The notes below the pieces were generated by a model. It saw only the letters and a program-made list of their open reading frames with translations, was not told the DNA's origin and searched no databases. Made by a program: the position numbers and the translations under genes. Below are positions 59,067 through 64,000 of a stretch of DNA of 64,000 bases, piece by piece. Position 1 is the first letter of the stretch. Each line of letters opens with the position of its first letter. The stretch lies in contig NC_134829.1 of the NCBI RefSeq assembly GCF_004210375.1, positions 30,954,034 to 31,018,033 of the forward strand, in the 5' to 3' direction. The stretch comes from Tachypleus tridentatus (taxonomy: Eukaryota; Arthropoda; Merostomata; Xiphosura; Limulidae).

Positions 59067-60293
59067 TTATTAATGTGTAGGCGAACTAGGTGGAGAGCCC
59101 TTCTGTTTTTGATCACATCTTTTTTCTTTATTTTCTTCACTCAAACCTCCATGGATCCTGCCCTGGATTGACTAAGCAGGTCTCAGTCATTGGAAGATGA
59201 TTCCAGTGACTGAGGGCATGAATGAATGATTGTTCTGCATCTCTGGGGCTGGAGAAGAAAATGGACCTGGCAAAATGCCCATACCAAGAACCACAGGAGA
59301 TAGATCCAGGAATCTGCTGGAAGGAATGGTAGAAACAGATGGGTGTTGACATAACTTCATCAGCTTTCTCAATCACGAAGGGTAAAAGACTTTTCACATA
59401 GTTTCAGAATGATTCTTTTGGAGGCACAAGGCACTGTAGCAGTGGAATGAAGTGCAGCAGCATACATCTGAGATAGAGTGGTAGACATTAACTTTTGAGC
59501 CTCAGGTAAAAAATGTTTTAAACCGTTTTCAAATGCTGCACCTCTTTTTCTTCCACCAACCTAGGGCATGAACAAAAGTAAGATGGGTGAGAACCACTAC
59601 AATTAATACTATGAAGGTCTATTTCACGCTCATAGGCATCATGGTCCTTGTCATCACAATGGGAATACGTCAAGGAACCAGGACATGATGTCTTCAAGAG
59701 ACCCAATTGCTGACATTGGAAACATCTGAGTGGGTCCAGAATATATGGCCACATCTTGCAATTAATGTAACCTGCCTTGATGGTGGCAGGTGGCCATGGT
59801 GATGTAAATGTCAAAATTAGGATATTGATCAGCATCGTAATTCCATCTTTGCAGGTGGAGATAAGCCTCAGTGCAGAAACTTCTTGGGTGGAGAAACCAG
59901 CAAGAATCTCCAAGTCAGGGATGTTCTTCAAATCCCTTTCAACAATAACTCCCTGTGAAGAATTAAAAGTAGCATGGAGAGTAATTTCAATGAGTAAATC
60001 CCAATGGCCTTTGAATGTAAGAGCAGTTTACTGTCTTTAGCAGTAGATGTTTCCACCAATATGTCAACAGAAAGAAGCTTTTTGACTGACTTAGGAGAGC
60101 TGGCAATTCCCTTCTGAACAAAAAAAAGGGGAGACATTTGCCCTAAAGGTTTGTCTGATAAAGAGTGTAATATCAGAAAATGAGGTACAGATGTTGAAGA
60201 AGTTGAAGATTGCTGTTCAAAATCTTCAAGATGTGGTTGTTTATCAATGGTCTGTTTTTCACCTTTTTTTAAAATCTGATTAGGGGTATCCAT
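59067..60293 (-). pseudogene. ORF1 (gag-like) of LINE copy C
   Basis: Decayed ORF1. Recognisable parts: HFLILHSLSDKPLGQMSPLF, ILAGFSTQEVSALRLISTCK, and a knuckle CFQCQQLGLLKTSCPG in which the histidine is lost, then CSGSHPSYFCSCPRL. Stops and frameshifts are frequent. Confidence 0.8.
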
Positions 60294-60740
60294 AATAAAG
60301 AAAAAATGTTTCAAAACCCACTGACCCCATCCCACCATGGAGCCCTATGATGGAAGGCACTACAATGTCAAAAAAGGACATTGCAGCAATGCCATGGTTT
60401 AATGAGCACTATATCCAAACACCAGCATCATATGCAATGTCTGCAACACCTGTTGAGAACATCCAACACTGATACTTGGTTGGCCATAGCCCAAGTGGAC
60501 CAGCTGACTGACTCTGTGAGGGCTATACCAAGGCTGCCTGTCTACAGGAATTCAAGGCCAAAGTGGTATGTTAGAGTTGGACTCCTCAACCACCAGGATC
60601 CTCTCCTCCCTTTCACGGGTCATCAAGCATGGCAAATACATGGATAGAAGTTTAGATCCCAGAGGAGGTAAACTGAAAGAACAGAACCTTCTCCAGGAGG
60701 TCCCTTCATCATGCACAGGAATCCACACCAAGGAGATATA

Positions 60741-61548
60741 TTTTAGTATATTCTAATGAAAGATCAACCTTATCATAAGGAACATGAGAATGCAGTACAT
60801 TGCAATTTGACTATAATAATGGCATTAGGAAAAAAAACCTCAATGCAAGAATAAAGCTTAAATCTTCTGAAAATGAGACAAATAGCAGTGGATTAAGGCA
60901 ATCTATGTGAATAATGAATTTTGAACTAGCAGACACTAGAATACTACCTCAGAGAGGAGTATTTCACTCAACAGACCATGCATTTCCTCCAAAAGCAAGA
61001 TTAGTGTTGAACATTGATTTATGGATAAGCATTTTGTTTTGTTTTCTCATCTATCTGGTGAATATTGTAAATTTGAACAAAACTGTCAATTTAATCTTTA
61101 ATTTCTGTTCATACTGTTGATATTAAGTTTTATTTCTTAAAAATAGATATGTTATTTTGACTGAAGTTCTAAATTTATTACGCTCAATTCTTTACTGAAT
61201 TTTTAGTTTTTAGTTTGCGACTATTAACACCGTCATTATTCTGCTGGTAGTTTTAACTTAATATTTCTGTGGAAAACATCTGCTTTGCCTGTAAAGTTTA
61301 TTTACTGTTAACATGCTTTTATAAGAACTGGAAGACAACCAATTAGGATCCTGTTAATTTTTAATATGCTGTGAAATGTAAAACAGTGTCTATGTTGTGC
61401 TTGTTTTCTTTCTTGAACCTTTTGCACTGGTTTTGTGAATTTTGTCTCTACACATGGGTTTTACAGATGCCATGATTCAACTGACCTTATCCTAGAAATG
61501 AAGCATTATGTGTAAAATAGTTCAGACACAAGCTGGAACAGGAGGTAC
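60741..61548. other. ILKAP intron between LINE copy C and the first visible exon
   Basis: About 800 bp of AT-rich intron. The small plus-strand open frame at 60914-61120 has no recognisable motif. Confidence 0.4.
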
Positions 61549-61655
61549 CCTTGGGTAACTTAGCTGTCAGATATTGGTGAAGCTGGGCTGCAGAGAACTG
61601 TGAAGCACGTACTCCTCCGTGGCCATCAAACACTGCATAGTAAGCTAGTCTGTAT
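61549..61655 (-). CDS. ILKAP-like PP2C phosphatase, first exon in the window
   Basis: A 107-bp internal exon encoding YRLAYYAVFDGHGGVRASQF then SAAQLHQYLTAKLPK. VFDGHGG is the signature PP2C metal-binding motif, and its D and G contribute to the Mn/Mg centre. Family knowledge: ILKAP is a soluble Ser/Thr phosphatase that binds integrin-linked kinase and restrains its signalling to GSK3-beta. The acceptor is tttttctag, the donor AAGG|GTACCT; it enters in phase 2 and leaves in phase 1, joining exactly to 45155-45336 (PKG|DLTQVEK). The upstream exons (N-terminus and the first PP2C strand) must lie beyond 64000; none was seen in 61656-64000. Confidence 0.93.
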
Positions 61656-62446
61656 CTAGAAAAATCACAAAAGTAATTACATACAGTGCATTAATTATCA
61701 AGAATCACTACCAAAATTTAATATTTTAAAAATGTATAAAAAAAGTGCCTAGTGTCATGATTAATTTTGAAATTGATACAACAAATATAAAGATAATACA
61801 TTAAGGTCATCAGGAATACAGGTTGACAGTAGTTACACTAAAATTACTATAACTATGCTTAGTGTATGAAATAGAATACATAACAGTTCACAATTTACTC
61901 CTTTGTTAAGTTAAACACAAAATATATGATCTTTGTAACAATAACAAATATACACAAACAGTATGGATCTTGATAGAGGTAAACCTCTTTCCTGTTCCAA
62001 TATTTTAATTTTCTTCAGATTATAAATTAACAGACTTTTTTTTATTACTGTATACCATGTACCAAACTGGCATACATACATGGAAATTAAGTGTAATTCC
62101 AATGAAATATCTACTATTTATTTTGTGCAGGCTTATGTAGCCAGTATTCTGACAGGCATTGTATTAAAAGTTCTCCATAAAAACTTATTTTTTGTCATAG
62201 CACATTGAACATTATCTGGCTACTCACTAATTTTATCACATATCTGCTGAAACTTCTTGGTTATAATTTAAATAATATTTGTATAACCTGGGTAAAAGAT
62301 GGCTCAAAGTAACGGAAATATTTGTGTAAAACTACTTAAATTCAGGTTTTTTAGGAAAGATGTATTGAAAAATAACCACAAATCCTTTAATCTTTACAAT
62401 AAATATGTAACTATTTATAGAGTCCAGGATTCTTTGCTATATAGTA
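61656..62446. other. ILKAP intron upstream of the first visible exon
   Basis: AT-rich intron up to the mariner element. No exon resembling the expected upstream PP2C segment was found on the minus strand. Confidence 0.4.
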
Positions 62447-63353
62447 TTCGAAGTCTGTTCAAAAAATACGCGGACTGTTTGAATTGCGCGGATCCAGTTG
62501 GTTCCAGGGGAATCCACTTGGTGTTGCTAGGTTTGCACAGATCAGCTGATTACAATGCCATTTCCTGATTGTAGATATCTTCATTTGTGTATTAGCTGCA
62601 CAGTTTTAAGTGAAGTACGATTTTTTTGTTTGGCAGATTTCAGAATGAATGACCTGAAGGAGCAACAACTTGCTGTGAAATTTTGTGTTAAACTTGGAAA
62701 ATCTGTGACTGAAACTTTTGCTATGCTTAACACGGCTTATGGTGATGTTGCTATGAAGCGTACGGCATGTTTCAAGTGGTATGAACGTTTTAAGGATGGT
62801 CGACAGTCCATTGAAGATGATGAGTGTCCTGGACGTCCTTCCACGTCAACTGACGACCCACACGTCGACAAAATCAACAACATGGTGCGAGCAAATCGGC
62901 GCCTAACTGTCAGGAGCTTGCTGAAGAGTGTGGGATATCAGTTGGATCTTGTTACGAGATTTTGACCGAAAAATTGAAGATGCACCATGTTGCTGTGAAA
63001 TTTGTGCCTCAGAACTTGTGAGTTTTTGGCCAAACACTCGATCACTGTTCTTCCTCACCCCCCTATTCACCTGACCTTGCTCCTTGCGATTTTTTCTTGT
63101 TCCCCAAACTCAAAAGATCCTTGAAAGGAAGAAGATTTGAGACGATTCCCATGATTAAGGCAAATGCGACGAAGGAGCTGGAGGACATTACAAAAGAAGC
63201 GTACCAGGACTGTTTCAACAAGTGGAAACACCGTTGGGATAAGTGTGTGCGTTAGGAAGGAGAGTACTTTGAAGGGGTCCCAGACCTGTAACTTCTAAAT
63301 AAAGTACATTTTGTTTTATGACGTCAGTCCGCGTATTTTTTGAACAGCCCTCG
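62447..63353 (+). mobile_element. mariner-type DNA transposon, internally deleted
   Basis: A 907-bp element with TA on both sides (62445-62446, 63354-63355). The inverted ends share ctgttcaaaaaatacgcgga exactly, extending to about 29 bp with a few mismatches. Full mariner elements are about 1.3 kb, so roughly a third is missing, mostly from the middle of the transposase. It is inserted in an ILKAP intron against the gene's orientation. Confidence 0.92.
62645..63255 (+). pseudogene. mariner transposase with internal deletion
   Basis: Starts MNDLKEQQLAVKFCVKLGKS, with the paired helix-turn-helix region (FKWYERFKDGRQSIEDDECP, then GRPSTS) typical of mariner and SETMAR. A one-base shift near 62912 moves QELAEECGISVGSCYEIL to another frame. 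After QNL a stop and a deletion remove the region with the first two catalytic aspartates. The C-terminal part resumes with PPYSPDLAPCDFFLFPKLK, holding the third aspartate of the D,D34D triad, and ends CFNKWKHRWDKCVR. It is inactive but its ends could still be mobilised in trans. Confidence 0.9.
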
Positions 63354-64000
63354 TATATTATATCCCAAAACTATCCTCAATGAGTATGCAACCAGATAAT
63401 GTGCAATATATTGTGTTATATCTTTATTTCAATAAAACTTAGATGGCAAAACATTACTGCATTGCTTTAATTTATCAACTGGCAATATTTACTGTTAATT
63501 ATTGCAAATAATATTTTTCATTTTATTTACATAAAATTATTTGAAATCCAAGCATATAAAAATGATATATTCTTGACATTTTGAATTAACTTTAAAATAT
63601 TTATAATGGCATACTTTTTTCACAGTACACTTAATATTTTCTTTAGTGGAACTTTGCATCAATAACAAAGTTTTTACACAACTTACCTTTCATGAAAGAT
63701 TTGACATCTAAATAATGATGAATTTAAATTCAAGCAAAAAGAACAAATAGTAGACATAGAACAAAAGTTTTGTTTTAATAGTACTAGTCATTCCTACTAC
63801 GCCACAGGTGATTAGAAAATGTCCTCTTGAAAGACTGCTTCTGTTTCATAATACTGCTTAACCTATCACACAATCATTGAGATGTTAAGAACAAAATATA
63901 CTATATTTCCCACAAGCATCTTCTCAGTTTAAAAAGCTGTCACATAATGGAGATTTCATTAAAAATCTTCATTTCTTCTGATACCACAAACACTCTGTTT
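63354..64000. other. ILKAP intron at the window edge
   Basis: AT-rich, no exon or repeat recognised. The intron continues beyond the window. Confidence 0.4.

Larger units (their letters stand above)
55455..60740 (-). mobile_element. LINE copy C, full 5' end, 3'-truncated
   Basis: Same family as copies A and B. The 5' untranslated region is present to about 60737 (homologous to 34177-34617), followed by degraded ORF1, ORF2 endonuclease, RT and part of RNase H. Homology ends near 55455, just after the RNase H region, without the repeat-rich 3' part and tail of copy B. It is older and more decayed than copy B. It lies in the 16.2-kb ILKAP intron in the gene's orientation. Confidence 0.9.

Overview
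This is animal nuclear DNA: AT-rich, intron-bearing, dominated by interspersed and tandem repeats, with no bacterial-style gene packing. One host gene is firmly recognisable, a PP2C-family phosphatase orthologous to ILKAP (integrin-linked kinase-associated phosphatase), on the minus strand. The abundant tRNA-derived SINE, with a body resembling repeats I remember from horseshoe crab sequences, makes a chelicerate and probably a horseshoe crab my best guess. That is an inference from memory, not a search result.

Layout. 1-14.3 kb is gene-poor: a 183-bp tandem duplication, an 81-bp minisatellite, small DNA transposons, SINEs, and a 776-bp inverted duplication with a 1.75-kb spacer (10871-14171). 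14.8-19.3 kb holds a decayed hAT element split by a 5'-truncated Jockey-type LINE with an exact 13-bp target duplication. From about 21.4 kb to beyond the right edge lies ILKAP. Five coding exons (61549-61655, 45155-45336, 41958-42079, 40868-41069, 21747-21896, in transcription order) join in consistent reading phase into about 252 residues of PP2C domain plus a stop codon. Its N-terminal exons are outside the window.

The ILKAP introns (about 16.2, 3.1, 0.9 and 19.0 kb) are filled with mobile and tandem DNA. They contain three copies (A, B, C) of one endonuclease/RT/RNase H LINE, all in the gene's orientation; copy B is full length with a 14-bp target duplication. Copy B sits inside a DNA element with about 0.82-kb terminal inverted repeats. 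Also present are a CR1-like LINE remnant, an unclassified interspersed repeat (family X) in both orientations, arrays with 106-, 71-, 40- and 36-bp units, a mariner deletion derivative, and a 94-bp insertion with a 9-bp target duplication that carries a hammerhead-ribozyme-like motif typical of Penelope-like elements.

How the parts relate. Transposons are nested so that relative ages can be read (hAT before Jockey LINE; long-TIR element before LINE B; family X before the hammerhead insertion). The last ~35 bp of LINE B resembles the 3' ends of both SINE families, which suggests SINE mobilisation by this LINE. All splice sites, boundaries and homologies were read by eye; no search was run.
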